DNA of 64,000 nucleotides from Colocasia esculenta (lineage: Eukaryota > Streptophyta > Magnoliopsida > Alismatales > Araceae), in assembly GCA_014218235.1 (NCBI GenBank), contig CM024753.1:181202348-181266347 (forward strand), in the 5' to 3' direction. Below are positions 24,246 through 36,155 of the stretch, piece by piece. The position numbers were made by a program, and so were the translations under genes. The notes under the pieces are model-generated. The model made no database searches. It worked only from the letters and a program-made list of their open reading frames with translations, and was not told the origin of the DNA. Every line of letters starts with the position of its first letter. Position 1 is the first letter of the stretch.

Positions 24246-24847
24246 CACAGGTAGATCTTCCAGAAATGGTTTAACATCAACTTAGGAGATCCTTCTAAGA
24301 GTTCCTACTATTCTATGAAGGATCTAACAATAGTTTGTAAATCTTAAATACATTCCCTACACATCCTACATGAAGAAGAAGATAGAACAATGGGAGAAAG
24401 TCTTTCCAACATGGGTGGCATGAAAACTTATGAAAGGAAGGTCATTGTATATATAACTCTTCTAAGAGCTTCTTCCTAGCATCTAGTGGAAAGTCCATGT
24501 CAAGAGCACATGAACTTCGACTATAAACATGGACATAACTAAAAGAAACATGATAACAGAAAAGAAAGTTATTCCTATTGGTTTCTACTGAACACAAGTC
24601 AAGATAAGAACATGGTAAGACACTTAGACACAAGGTTCTTAACAAAAGAAAGAGACAAAAAATGAAAGAAATCCTACAGAACATGACACAAAAGGAAATA
24701 TGGGTTATACAAATAGAGAGCACAAGTATGAAAACAAGAAATGGAAGAAGAGTCGTAGGGAGGAACCTACTTAGCCAAAGAGGAATGCAAATCCTCCTAC
24801 ACTCCAGGTAAAAGATGCAAGGATAATAGTGGTAGCACAGTAGCCAA

Positions 24848-25045
24848 AGTGGTAGCAGCAGCAGCAACAACAATAATAGTAGTAGCCGTAGCAGCAGTTG
24901 CAATAGCAGCAACAACGATAGCGGCAGCATCAGGAGTTGCAGCAGTAGCAGCTGGAAGAGTTGTAGTAGTTGCAGCTACGGCAAGAGCAGTAGCAGCTCT
25001 AGTAGAGGCAATAGCAGCAGCAGTGGGGAAGGAGGAACACGATGA
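24848..25045. repeat. Imperfect GCA/GTA trinucleotide repeat
   Basis: Nearly 200 bp of GCA, GTA, ACA and ATA triplets. It makes an Ala/Val-rich open frame on the plus strand and a Leu-rich one on the minus strand; both are composition artefacts. Confidence 0.8.
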
Positions 25046-25784
25046 TGAGCAAGTGAGTAAAAACTCACCAGGATGGTTAAGGGAGAGTTTTTATAATTGC
25101 CCAGGCTTCATGCATGTATGGCACGTAGCCATACACATGTTGTCGCGATACTAATTTTTCTACCACATAGCCACGTTAACATGAGAGTTTTTACTTCCCA
25201 ACACGTAGTATAGGAACGTGTAGCCTTTATACACAAGTTGGATGTCTTACGTAGCCAAGGCTACATAAGTAAAGAAATTCAAAAAAAAATGAGTTACGTA
25301 AATGAGAGATAATTCATCTGGTCCCTTTGTCCTTATAATTTTGTATTCAAACGATATCCAATTAAGTTGAAATTTCAAATATAAGCTAATTGAAAGGTTT
25401 TACAAATTATGGTGATTTTAGTTTAATTTTTGGATTTAATTTTTTATCCAGTAAAAATTACCCAGAAAATCATTGTGTCGACTTAATCTTGATATATGTG
25501 CCTCAATAATTTATGATATTTACATTTCTAAAACCAGCATATTTTTTTGAGAATTATGATGTTTTCAGATTTCAATTCCGTTACCGAATTTTGGTGGCTC
25601 CCTGTCCGAGTGCGTATATATGAAGACAGTACCGGGGTCACTTTAATAATGTAGAAATATCTCTACAGTAAAGATAATCAGGTTTCTGGTAAATATTTAT
25701 GTGTTTTATGAAAATTAGAATCTTCTCTAATTTTCAATCATATTATTATTTTGGTATTAAATTTTTGGGGTGTTACACAACAAG

Positions 25785-25800
25785 TGGTATCAGAGCGATG
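25785..25800 (+). other. Primer-binding site of the copia element
   Basis: TGGTATCAGAGCGATG, the initiator-Met-tRNA type site, lies 34 bp upstream of the copia gag ATG. It faces the opposite way from the primer site at 22662-22677. Confidence 0.8.
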
Positions 25801-25833
25801 TCTTCTCATAAGAATCAAACGATTTGAGAAGAG

Positions 25834-27366
25834 ATGGCAGCTGAAGGCCACAACTATGAAAGACTGTCTGTTACAAGGTCACCATTCTTTGATTGTGAAG
25901 ATTACCAATACTAGAAGATGAGAATGGAATGGTTCATCCGAGACACATATTTTGATCTGTGGCAGGTAATTGAGCAAGGTGACTTTACTATACTTGCTGA
26001 TGGAACTTCTACTCAATCTATAGCTGATAAAAGAAACATATCCCTAAACTATAAAGTTAAGAATTATTTATGTTGTGCATTATCTAAAAGGAAATTTAAT
26101 AGACTATCTGCCTATAAAACTGCAAAAGAAATGTGGAATAAACTACAGGTAACATATGAAGGAACTAATAAAATAAAGCAAACTAGAATAGATATTCTTG
26201 TTTCCCAATATGAACAGTTCAAAATGCTACCTAATGAAAATATTACCCAAATGTATAATAGATTCTCAAATATAATAGTTGGTTTAAGTTCATTAGGAAA
26301 AGCTCTTTCTAATGAAGAAACTGTCAGAAAAATATTCAGGTCATTAACTCATTCATGGACTCCTAAAGTAACTGCTATTAAAGAAGCTCATAATCTTACT
26401 GAACTCTCTATAAATAAACTAATTGGTTCTCTAATGGATCATGAGATAAACATGGAAAGATTTTATGAAAGTTCATCAAAAAATAAAATACCAAATGCTT
26501 TGAAGGTTGCAGATTCTTCTTCCTCTGAAGATTCAAAAGAAAGATCTGAAGACAGTAATGATGAAGCCATGCTGTCAAGGAAACTTCAGAGAATTCTTGC
26601 CAAAAAGAAGAAATTTGACTCAAAAAGGTATTTCAAAAAGGATAAGAAGAAGGAACCAATATGTTATGAATGCAATCAACCAAGACATTTCAAGTCAGAA
26701 TGTCCTAAGCTCAAAAAGAAAGATCCAGCTGAAAAATATGAGAAAAAGAAAGGCAAAGAGAGAAAGTTCAGAAAATACAAAAAGAAAGCAATAGCAGCAA
26801 CATGGGACAATGAAGAAGCTACGAGTTCAGATTCTTCAAGCTCAGAATCAGAAGAAAAAGAACAAATGAATCTAGCCCTCATGGAAGGACTAGATCAGGT
26901 AAATTCTAGAACCTCCTTTACTTCATGTTCAGAATCTGATTCCGACAGTCTAGAAGATGTATTTAATAAATTATATGATAAATATAAAATAGTAATCAAA
27001 CATATGAAAATAGTTAAGTTAAATTTACTAAACCAAGAAAAATCCAACACCTTTCTAAAAACTAAAGTAGAAAGATTAGGACAAAATTTAACTGAAACTA
27101 AAAGATCAAATGAACTATTATGTGAAGACTTAAAAGCTAAGAACAGTAAAATTATGAAACTTGAATCAAATGTAAATGAATTGAAAGATGAAGAAAATAA
27201 CTATCTAAGAGCTACCATAAATAGAATCACAAACTGTAAAACATCCTTAGTTGTAAAACTGAAAGGTGCTAGAACAGGTAAAAAGAAATATGGAGTAGGC
27301 TATACACCTCCAGATAATGTAGAAGAAATGTGTATCCTGAAAAATATTCAACCCCTAAATTTTTAA
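25834..27366 (+). pseudogene. gag: Ty1/copia gag (SIRE-like), one in-frame stop
   Basis: The frame from ATG 25834 (MAAEGHNYERLSVTR) to 27366 is 510 codons, with a TAG at 25912-25914 where related proteins usually have Trp. The next ATG (25918) opens 482 codons. Order: UBN2-type gag domain (about residues 30-200), acidic Ser patch, Lys-rich linker, zinc knuckle CYECNQPRHFKSEC near 26661-26702, second acidic patch, then a C-terminal coiled coil (VERLGQNLTETKRSNELLCED). A zinc knuckle followed by coiled coil is usual for the SIRE/Maximus lineage. One knuckle position is QPRH where most relatives have xxGH, which may weaken zinc binding. Confidence 0.85.
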
Positions 27367-27599
27367 AAGAAAAGTAAATTAAAAATCCAAAAAGGGTTAA
27401 TCAGTATACTTACATACAAAAACAGAAAACTAATAACACGCCAAATTTAAAAAATGCATATGATCTATGTTGTAGTCATTGTAATTAATTAGGACACACA
27501 ATTAGTACTTGCACTACTAGACAGTTGCGTTGGATTCCAAAAACTAATCATCAAGGACCCAAGAAAATTTAGAAACCAAAAATCTCAACTTAATTCTGT

Positions 27600-28857
27600 T
27601 TGCAGGGACGTCTGAGAGCATCCAAATGGTATTTGGTTAGTGGGTGCTCAAGGCATATGACAGGTGACAGAAAATTATTTACAAGTTTCAGAAAGGAAGC
27701 TGGTCAAGTCACTTACGGTGATAATGGAAAAGGAAAAGTGTTAGGCTGTGGAATAGTAGGAACAAACGAAAAAGATTTAATAGAAGATGTTATGTATGTT
27801 GAATGATTAAAGCACAATCTCATTAGTATCAGTCAACTCTGTGACAAAGGTCACTTGGTAAAGTTTCAAAATGACAAATGTGTTATTCAGAAAAATGGAA
27901 AAATAGTCTTTGAAGCTCAAAGAGTTAAGAATTTGTATACCTTACAACTGACAGAAATGAAAGAAGTCAATTTGTGCCTTACAACTACTAAGAATGAAGA
28001 GACTGATTTATGGCATAGAAGACTAAGACATGCAAGCACCTCAGTCATTGAGAAAATAATCAAGCATGATCTAGTTGAGGGTCTTCCAATGCTGAAATTG
28101 AAGAAATCTGGAATCTGTACAGCTTGTGCAAAAGGAAAGCAAACCAAGACATCTTTTCAGTCCAAAACATTGGTAACAACCTCCAAACCATTGGAACTTA
28201 TTCACATGGATTTATTTGGACCAATAAAAACAGTAAGTCTTGGAGGAAAAGTTTATGGCTATGTAATTGTGGATGACTACTCAAGATACACTTGGGTATC
28301 ATTTCTAGAAGGCAAATCAGCTTTCTGAAATTCAGAAAATTAGTACAGAAGAATTAGAAATTTCATACAATCAGTATCAGATCTGATCATGGTGGAGAAT
28401 TCAAGAATGAAGAATTTGTCAGATTCTGTGAAGAAAATGGCATAGAACACAACTTCTATGCACCAAGAACACCTAGCAGAAAGGAAAAACAGGACACTAC
28501 TGGATATAGCCAGAACAATGCTTACAGAATATAATTTATCAAGATACTTCTGGGCAGAGGCAATCAACACAACCTACTACATCATCAACAAGTGCATGAT
28601 CAGACCAATTCTGAAGAAGACACCTTATGAGCTATACAAGGAGAAAAAGCCAAACATCAGTCACCTTCGACCCTTTGGTTGTAAGTGTTTCATTTTGAAT
28701 AATGGTAAAGATAATTTAGAAAAATTAGATGCTAAAAGTGACGAAGGCTTTCTACTAGGATACATTTCAAAACCTAGAGGATACAAAGTATTCAACAGAA
28801 GAACTTTAACTATACAACAATCAATTCATGTTTTATTTGATGAAATTAACCCTTTGT
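27600..28857 (+). pseudogene. pol: Ty1/copia protease and integrase fragment, truncated
   Basis: The protease reads WYLVSGCSRHMTG; the catalytic Asp of the usual D-S-G triad is Val here. After TGA 27804-27806 the frame resumes with the gag_pre-integrase region (DLWHRRLRHAS...CTACAKGKQ, a His-His-Cys-Cys zinc site) and the integrase core (LIHMDLFGPI, first Asp). The second Asp block (SDHGGEF) is in another frame at about 28380, and the third (ERKNRTLLDI) returns in the first frame after a small loss. It ends HVLFDEINP at 28852, where the P2 LTR begins. No RT or RNase H follows in the window, so the copia was split by P2. Confidence 0.85.
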
Positions 28858-30309
28858 GAACGTGTCTTTTCAAACACCCCCACAAAGAGTGATTTAAAAA
28901 AATGAGGATTTAAATGAAAAGAAATATGGCATGATGAAAGGGAAAGAAAATGTGCGAGTGTGTACAAAGAGGAGGTGTGATCACCAGGTACACGAGGGTA
29001 CTGAAGGAGACGGGCAAAGAGGAAGATGGTGCACTTACCTTCACCCGAAGATCGCGAGAGTGTGACTGCGGGTTGACTTCTACTTCTTCCACCGGTCAGT
29101 CGGCGAAGAAGATTTTAGCTCGGGCGGTTACCTTGCAAGAAAGAAAAAAACACAAACACGTGAAAGAGAGATTAGGCTATGAAGTGTGGTATAACGTTCA
29201 ATGAAAGGAAAGAAAAATGCAATGACATGGGTATGAACACACCTCATGGGGTGGTGTTAAACCCCTAAAAGTGTAGGTGTGGAGAAAATGATGTATGTGT
29301 GTGTGTGTGTGTGTGTGAAATGAAGTGATGGATGTACTAAATGATGAAGCAAACAAAGAAAAAAAAAATTAAATGAAGAGAGAAGAAGTGGCGAGGTGAA
29401 GCCCGCTGTTGGAATGGCCGGAGTGGAAGAAGAGAGAACTCCTCCCGCCTCGCTCCGATGCACGTGAGGATGGCCGCACCGAACTCCAAAGAATGAGAGG
29501 CTCAGAGTAGCTTGGAAATGGGGGTTCTTCCTTCATCTCGGAGGTTGAGTCTCCAGTGCGGCAGGGCTTCGCCGTAGTGCTTGGGTTCTGCTCAAAACAA
29601 TGGCCTCGGGAGTCTTTTTATAGGGGAAAAATTCAGAAATCGCGTCGAATACAGTGGACGCCTATCTTAGTGAACCGCGTCCAACATCACCGTCGCGATT
29701 ACCAAGATCCACTTGCTCCGATTAAGACTTTCCAAACATTAATTATAGCCGTTTTAAGAATCGCGTCGGCATAACCGTCGTGTTTCAAACACTTCCGATT
29801 TCAAATGACTCTTTCCAAATATTAAAAATGAAAATATTGAATCGCGATGGCAGAAGTCGCTACGTATTTGAACAAAATCAATCTTCTGAAGAGAGCCGAT
29901 CTTCATATGATGGAAGGTTTGAAACGCGTCGGACTATGTGGACGCGGTTCTATTTAGCAAGAAAATCCTTCCAAAAACAATTTTGGAAATTGCCAGAATT
30001 CGAAAATGGAAACTCTTAATCGTGGTGGCATCTGTGGACGCGATTCAAAACAGGGTAAGCACCAGAAAAAGAAAATGTGATACGCGTCAGTTTTACCTAC
30101 CGCGGATCAAACCTCCTAAAAGGCGTCCACTGTATCAGATGTAAATTACTTAAGCTCAACAAACCCCCTTTAGACCCCTTAGAAAAATCCCTAAAAATCC
30201 TAGAAAAATAATAAAAATCACTCAAGAGGTTAATTGAAGAGAGCCGCTTTGAGGCATTGCGGTATAACATGAAATTTGCTTGATACATTGCAAAAATGGC
30301 GTGTCTACA
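28855..30309 (-). repeat. 3' LTR of P2
   Basis: On the minus strand it starts TGTAGACACGCC (30309) and ends CACGTTCACA (28855), about 1,455 bp. TATA (TATAAAAAG, 29622-29614), a downstream GGCGAAGCCCTGCC block, a CA-repeat (29299-29319) and TTTAGGGGTTTAA occur in the same order as in the 614-2261 LTR. Palindromic GCGTCC/GACGCG pairs fill 29640-30125, upstream of the TATA. Sequence to its right continues as P2 internal region, so it is a 3' LTR and not a solo LTR. Confidence 0.72.
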
Positions 30310-31602
30310 GCTGCCTTGTCTTAGCGTCTGCTTTGCAAGGAAGTGGAGTGAAATGACACGAAATGAAAGCAATGATATGGGACGAATTGAGTGGAATGAT
30401 TGAAAAGTAGTCGCCAAGGTGTGATGAGACACGCCTTCACAACATATGACTGGAATCGTTTGTCAATTCATAATGAAGTGGCTTGTAGAAAATTTCAAGA
30501 AAGAACTCAAAGTTTGGATGAAGGGAAGGGGTGTGCACGTGGGCATGAAGGGGAGAAAGATCAACTTCCAGCATCGGGGAAGTACCTACGGACACAATCC
30601 GACAGGTTTCACCATTGGGGAGCATTTACCAGCTTGTGGACGTGCTGCAGCCAAGGTGGATCTTATGGGAAAATAGATGAATTGATAAAGGAATTCAAAG
30701 CAAAGAGTTTCTCAAGAGGTGATCTCCAAACATCAGCAAGATGAACTGAGTACTTGACTCGGAATGGAATATTTCATGTTAATTGGAATTTAGGAATAAG
30801 TGGTTCTCTTCAATTAAGCACGAGAGTAATCTTCCAGAAATGTGCTCAAAATCCTACATGATGCATGCTGGGCTGAAAGAAAAAGGTTAAAACAAAAGAA
30901 AATATAAAATAATCAAGGATAATATTGCCACGATGCCGAAGTCAAGATACCGGATGGAATCTGTCGTCCTTTTTGCAACATAACGGCCTATCCTCAAGTC
31001 ATAAGAATCCTCTAGAATCATCATTGTTTTTGGCGGAGGAGGGGAACTCGAATTCCAGATTCATCAAAGCCTCAAGGCCTTTGATATTGTCTAATAATGT
31101 ATACCATATAGTAAGATGCAATTATATACAATACCGAGAAAAAGATCGCCGATGAGATCATGAAGTGCACGGCGAGAAACGTGTCCATAACCTGTGCTAA
31201 AAAACTCATCAATATTGACCAGCAACAAATAATAGAGCAAAATATCAAAACAATGCTGCTTGAAATCGCGGCAGGTTAAATGGACGCGCTTCACTTACCT
31301 GAATCGCGACGACCTGGTCGGTCGCGATTTACCTTTATCTGTCGCAATGGAAGTTAGATTAAGCACTTTGAATCGTGACGTATGTGTCAGACGCGATTTA
31401 AACTTTCCACCCGAGGCTTGATTTTCTTGCCTATTTTGTGCTTCTTGCTTTCTTTTGGTGTTGCCTCCGGGCTTGTATGAACCAAGGGGGTTTAAAACAC
31501 CCCTAACCATGCTCTTTTCATGCTTCTAACCTCTCCAAAGACCAGAAATCTCAATTGAAGCAAGAAGAGAAGGAGAAGGGGGAGAATTTGAAGCTTGGAG
31601 CA
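30310..31602 (-). other. P2 3' internal non-coding region and upstream region of PMD-A
   Basis: Bases 30310-30430 match (reverse complement) the end of the 20 kb element before its 3' LTR. Bases 30560-30620 match its GTCCTTAGGTACTTCCCC block. From 31270 to 31400 there are CGCGAC...GTCGCGATT palindromes (31303-31332, 31369-31400) ahead of the PMD-A start, on the plus strand. The open frames in 30400-30744 have no recognisable product. Confidence 0.5.
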
Positions 31603-33296
31603 ATGGAGCATGATGGAGCCCCCTCATCCAAGAGGCCAAGAACTGAGGGATTTCAAAGGCTTAGCAAGGTGGAGGGACACATGCAAGTTGATTCAAGCCA
31701 AACTGGTAAGTTCATGTGATTTTAAGCATTGATTTGACTTGTTCTTGAGTGTGTTCTTGGTGTTCTTATTTTCTGTCTATTTTTCTCTTCTATATTTTTT
31801 CTTCTCCTCCTTTCTCAATGCTATGGCCGAACTCATCATCTCCCACTCAAACCACCCCATGCTCAACCACTCCTTGCACATGCCCCTCATGCGCATGCAC
31901 CATGCTACACATCATGCCATGACCCATCTTCTACCCATGCCATCCCACATACCCATGATTATGTCCATGCTCATGATGACACCTCCATGTGCCAAACTCC
32001 TCATGCATGTGCCACCTCATTTCACCCATCCTATGCACTCATATCATCCATGCATGTTCCCCATAGGATTATCCTCTTTTCCCGAGCAACCGTAGATATA
32101 TGTGTCTTCCATGGCTCCAAAAATTGACCACATTCATTACCCTTGACATGAAAGCCATACTCTCTCGGTGGGGAATCCAAAACCTTGTAGTCCATGCCAA
32201 GCGTTATCACGAAATCCACCTTGACTGGGCGGCCATGGGTGCACTTGTTGAAATATGGCATCCTCAAACCCATACTTTCCTTTTTAAAACCTTCGAAGCC
32301 ACTATTCTTTTGGAAGAGGTTGAAATTTTATTAGGCTTGAAGCGGATGAAAAGGGGCGAGGAGGATGAGATGGCGATCATGCCGAGGAACTATACAAGCA
32401 AGGCAGTGCTTGAGAGCTTCATGGATGCAAGAACGGCCCAGGACATTCAAGCCACAAAAGGAATTGACTTGCAAAAACTGGCGGCTTGGACAATGAGGGA
32501 GATACCTAGATCGGGAGATGACGCAAGACTGGAGAAGGTGATGAGAGGATTTACCATATGCTTGGCGGGCACACTTCTCTTCCCATCAATTGACAACATC
32601 CTGGAGGAGGACCAATTAAATGCGGCGTGCGGCATATGGGAGGGCGAGAGACTGGGACCGGCAGTGCTAGCCTTCCTCTACAGTGGACTCACGACGGCGA
32701 GTTTGGGTAGGCCTCCTTACAGTTCCATGCTTCTATTCACTTGTTGAACTGACCTGCACTTCAAGTTTGATGTGAACAATGAAGTCCCTAGCTCGTCTCG
32801 GATCTTCTCCAAAAGTCCACTCCGTCATATGGACAACTTGGTAGGCTTAGAAGGGCGCGTGGCTAACCGAGTGCCACAACTCAAGACGCAGGCAGATTGG
32901 CTTGACCATCTCCAAAGCATGCCCAGGAATGTGTTCACTTGTACTCCGGCGCCTCTTCTAGCCAGGGACCTGTGTACACGGCTAGCACCCGGTGTGGACC
33001 TACGACTGATCGGGGCGGCTGAATTCGTGCTCTACAACCCACACCACTGCATCTCTCAACTCGGGCTCCCACGGCGCAACTTCGAGGGGACGTCTCACCT
33101 TCCGCCAATTAAGAGACAGGAAATTGGCACCAACAACGATAGAGAAGAGGCGGACACTTTCAAAGCACTGTGGAAGGTCTGCTCTTTCAGGCGGCCGATC
33201 CCACATGTGGAGGAGGTGGAGGACGAGTGGATGGATTATGTACGGGAGCTCCTGAAAATCTGGCCCAAAGTGGCCGTTTGTAAACGTCAAAATTGA
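31603..33296 (+). pseudogene. PMD-A: plant mobile domain gene in P2, antisense to P2
   Basis: Probable exon 1 at 31603-31705 begins MEHDGAPSSKRPRTEG, with a KRPR basic cluster, and ends at G|GTAAG. An intron of about 360 bp follows. Exon 2 starts near 32067 after CCATAG and reads to 33296, with TGA at 32745-32747 where the P1 homologue has Trp. Plant mobile domain features: LDWAAMGALVEIWHPQTHTF, then LLGLKRMKRGEED, then the C-terminal WxDLHFKFDV and LRLIGAAEFVLYNPHHCISQLGLP. The exon 1/2 phases do not match as drawn, so one boundary is wrong or decayed. PMD proteins occur both as host genes (MAIN/MAIL) and inside transposons; their role in transposons is unknown. The position inside P2 argues for an element gene. 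Confidence 0.68.
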
Positions 33297-33792
33297 TTCA
33301 TCAATAAGAATTATATCACATCCTTTATATGGCCAAATTGCACCCCTATACGTGATTATATCATCCAAACAAATTTGATTTTCTCCTCAAAATTAACCCT
33401 CGGGTGAGCCATTTGAATCACGAAAGAGACAAACGTCGCGCTTCACTCTTGAATCTGCATCCAACAAAACTGCCGCGGTTAACCTTAATCGCATCTACAT
33501 ACCCTGACACGTTTAAATTGTACTTCAAATTTCAAAAACTGCACGCCTTAAGCTCCGCGCTGAGGCAATGATGACCTTCTGAATCGCGTCGACGGCCTTC
33601 GCCGCGTTTTAAACTGTCGCTCCAAATTCGCGTCGTCTGTATCCGACGCGTTTTCAACTTCTACTGAGGGGTTAAAACTCCCGAAGGCGTGACTATTTTG
33701 CTCTTTTCGCCTATTTTCTCCCTCACACTCTCTCAAGCTCTCTTCCACTTCTCCCAACTCTATGTTTCTTTCACTCTCTTACTCGCCCGACG

Positions 33793-36155
33793 ATGAAGAA
33801 GGCGGCGGCTACCAAACGCCGGAGAGGTGACGACGGTGGGGGGACATCGATGGAGGAAGGATCGCCGGCACCGGTGGAGACCCCGGGGATGGAGGCTCGC
33901 GTGATGGTGGATGAACTGTTGTCCCTCGGCGGTGAATTGACAGTGGTGATGGAAGAAGGAGAGACGACGGCGGTGGCAGAAGAGGCGGCACCGGCGGCCA
34001 TGGAGGAGGGCACGACGGCGGAAGAAGAAGAGGTGGTGGAGGAAGAGGAGGACACGCCGGCGAGGAGGTGGCAGCGAGGGCGACACGGATGGGGGGCTCC
34101 CCCGCGAGCTGATCTGGTAAGTACCCTAACCCTGACCCTTTGGTTCGCACCGGTGAGGGGAGAGGAGGGTCGTCGGGCCGGAGGAAGAAGATGGGTATGA
34201 ATCATGACGACTTCAGTCATCACGTTTCAAGAGGTTGAATCATGACGATCTAAGCTGTCGCATTGCAACATGAAACGCGACCATCTCAGCGGTCGCGATT
34301 CGAGATGAACCGCGACCACTGAGTCGGTCGCGATTCAAAATGCTGCCCGAGAGGAGGGAAATTGGCCTGATTTGTGCATAGGTTTCAATCCTTTTAAGTG
34401 TTTAACTTGTGCTGACTTGTGTGTGCCTTTTGATATGTAGGGCATAATGAGGCCGAGACTTCAGTGGCCGCTGGTGATAGAGGCATACCAGGGGCTCCCG
34501 GACTTCCAGAGGGAAAGAGTCCGGAGGATAGGGTTCGGGCCGATCTTGGAGATCGAGCCCTTCTATCTGAACAGTCCACTAGTACAGGCCCTCAGGGAGA
34601 GATGGGACAGAACGAGCAGAGCGTTCTTGTTCCCCTGGGGGCACATGGTGCCAAGCCTGTAGGATGTAGCGAGGATCACCGGCCTTCGGGTAGACGGGGA
34701 GGCGATGACGGGGGTGACATATGCGGATTACACGGAGCATACCCATGACTTGCTGGGACTAGAGCCCATGGGTGAGGATGAGCTCAGCGACCGGAGGATG
34801 GTCGACCGGATAGTGTTGTTGGAGAGTTTAGGTCTACGGGGAGTGCGGCAGATAGGCGAGGAGACGTTGCAGGAGTTTGTGCAGCGAGCGGCGGGTCTGG
34901 CGAGGGAGGTGTACTGCCAGGACCCTGAGGACAAAGAGGGAGCAGACCGGGACCTGAGGAGGTTCTTAGTATTCTTTTTAGGAAAGATGCTCCTGGGGAC
35001 GAAGGGTGACGAATCCATTGCCATTTTCTAAAGATTTTGGAGGACCTGGAGCAGGTGGGACATTATGCTTGGGGCGCGGCGTTCCTCACCCTTACGTTTG
35101 TTGACCTTTCCAGCGACATAGGCCACGAGACGACTGTGGGCGGATTTGCCCCTTTCCTCCAAGTACGGAAAATTCCCTTAAGCTTTTCATTTCCTGCATT
35201 TAAAATTGTTAGCCAAACTAACCAGTGTGTGCATGTATGCAGGTGTGGAGCTACTATTACATCCCCCTGGGGAGGGCGACCGAGGTGCGCCCTAACGCAC
35301 TGCCCCTGGCACGGAGGTGGCTTCTGGTCGTGACGGCGGCGTCTTTCAGCCTTCATCTAGACACTCTCCGTCGGGACATCCGGGACTTCCTGGCCCTCCT
35401 GGTACGTGCTTCCTCTTTTCTTTCATGCATTTAATATGATTTATGACATGTGACTAACATATGCATGTGTGCAAGTTGTATGGCAGCCCTATGCGGGCAT
35501 GGGTGACGATGGCCAGCCGTGGGTGGGGAGCGGCTGACCTCGTTTTGGGCGGGACCTTTGGGTCCATTGCCTAAACGAGATTGAACCACTCTGCCTCCGG
35601 CTCACCATGCGTAGCCTAGGACTGCACTAGGTGTGGTCTGATGAGGTGGAGCCGAAGGGCATTAGGAGGCGGACGAGGGGAAAGGTGAAGAAGGTGGACT
35701 GGTGCCTGCACTTCCCCGACCAGTTCGCGGACTGGCAGCGTGGCGGGTACCTAGTTGAGTCCAATGTTGTGGACAGCTTCGCCTACCTCCAGCGGTACCA
35801 GGAGGTGTACGGGGAGCGGGACTTCATGAGGCCAGCTAGGGTATGCACTTCTAGACTTGACTTGCTCAATTGTGATATGCATGATTGTCTAATAATGTGT
35901 GCATGTGCAGGATGCTCGTGATGGCCTCATCAACACGCTGTGGGCACAACTGGCGAATACAGAGGCCCAGTTAGCGGAGGCATGTGATGCTCTAGAGGCT
36001 CTGGTAAGTTTAAAATATCATACCTTTGCTCATGTGCTGACTTGATTTTGTGCAGCGTGCGGCGCAGATGACCGTGGAGCGCACCGATGCAGCTGGTGCC
36101 TCCACGAGTCAGAGCATGCCTGACCCGAAGGTGACCTCACTCTGGGAGTAGCTGG
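33793..36155 (+). pseudogene. PMD-B of P2, 5' half, copy 1 (antisense to P2)
   Basis: Spliced plant mobile domain gene. Exons inferred from GT-AG sites and copy 2: 33793-34116, 34441-35162, 35243-35401, 35475-35840, 35911-36003, 36056-36155. Exon 1 encodes MKKAAATKRRRGDD plus an acidic Glu-rich stretch. Exon 2 holds the domain core (FGPILEIEPFYLN, ALRERWDRTSRAFLFPWGHM, ITGLRVDGEA). Copy 1 alone has TAG in exon 2 (PSL*DVARI, about 34660) and a one-base loss near 35011. Shared with copy 2 are a TGA and a TAG in exon 4, TAG 36149-36151 and a probable dead exon 4 acceptor (GCAAG). Exon 4 reads CLNEIEPLCLRLTMRSLGLH, the PMD block that usually ends in Gln. The gene is cut at 36155 by P1 and continues at 54040. 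Confidence 0.72.

Larger units (their letters stand above)
22681..25777 (-). repeat. Minus-strand gypsy-type LTR, 3.1 kb
   Basis: Read on the minus strand it starts TGTAACACCCC (25777) and ends GGACGTGACA (22681), directly followed by a primer site, so this is a 5' LTR with almost no internal region left. A palindrome cluster CTGTCGACAG lies at 24020-24245 and a GCA/GTA trinucleotide tract at 24848-25045. Its right end abuts, within 8 bp, the primer site of the copia element. The open frames in it (for example 24442-24930 minus and 24849-25154 plus) are repeat-driven and not called. Confidence 0.7.

Noticed and set aside
24442..25154. Open frames on both strands over the trinucleotide tract
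   Set aside because: Leu-rich and Ala/Val-rich translations of one GCA/GTA repeat; no start context, no domain.
33771..34223. Frames antisense to PMD-B exon 1 (and their twins at 50397-50849)
   Set aside because: Shadows of the Glu/Gly-rich exon 1; Ser/Pro/His-rich with no domain.
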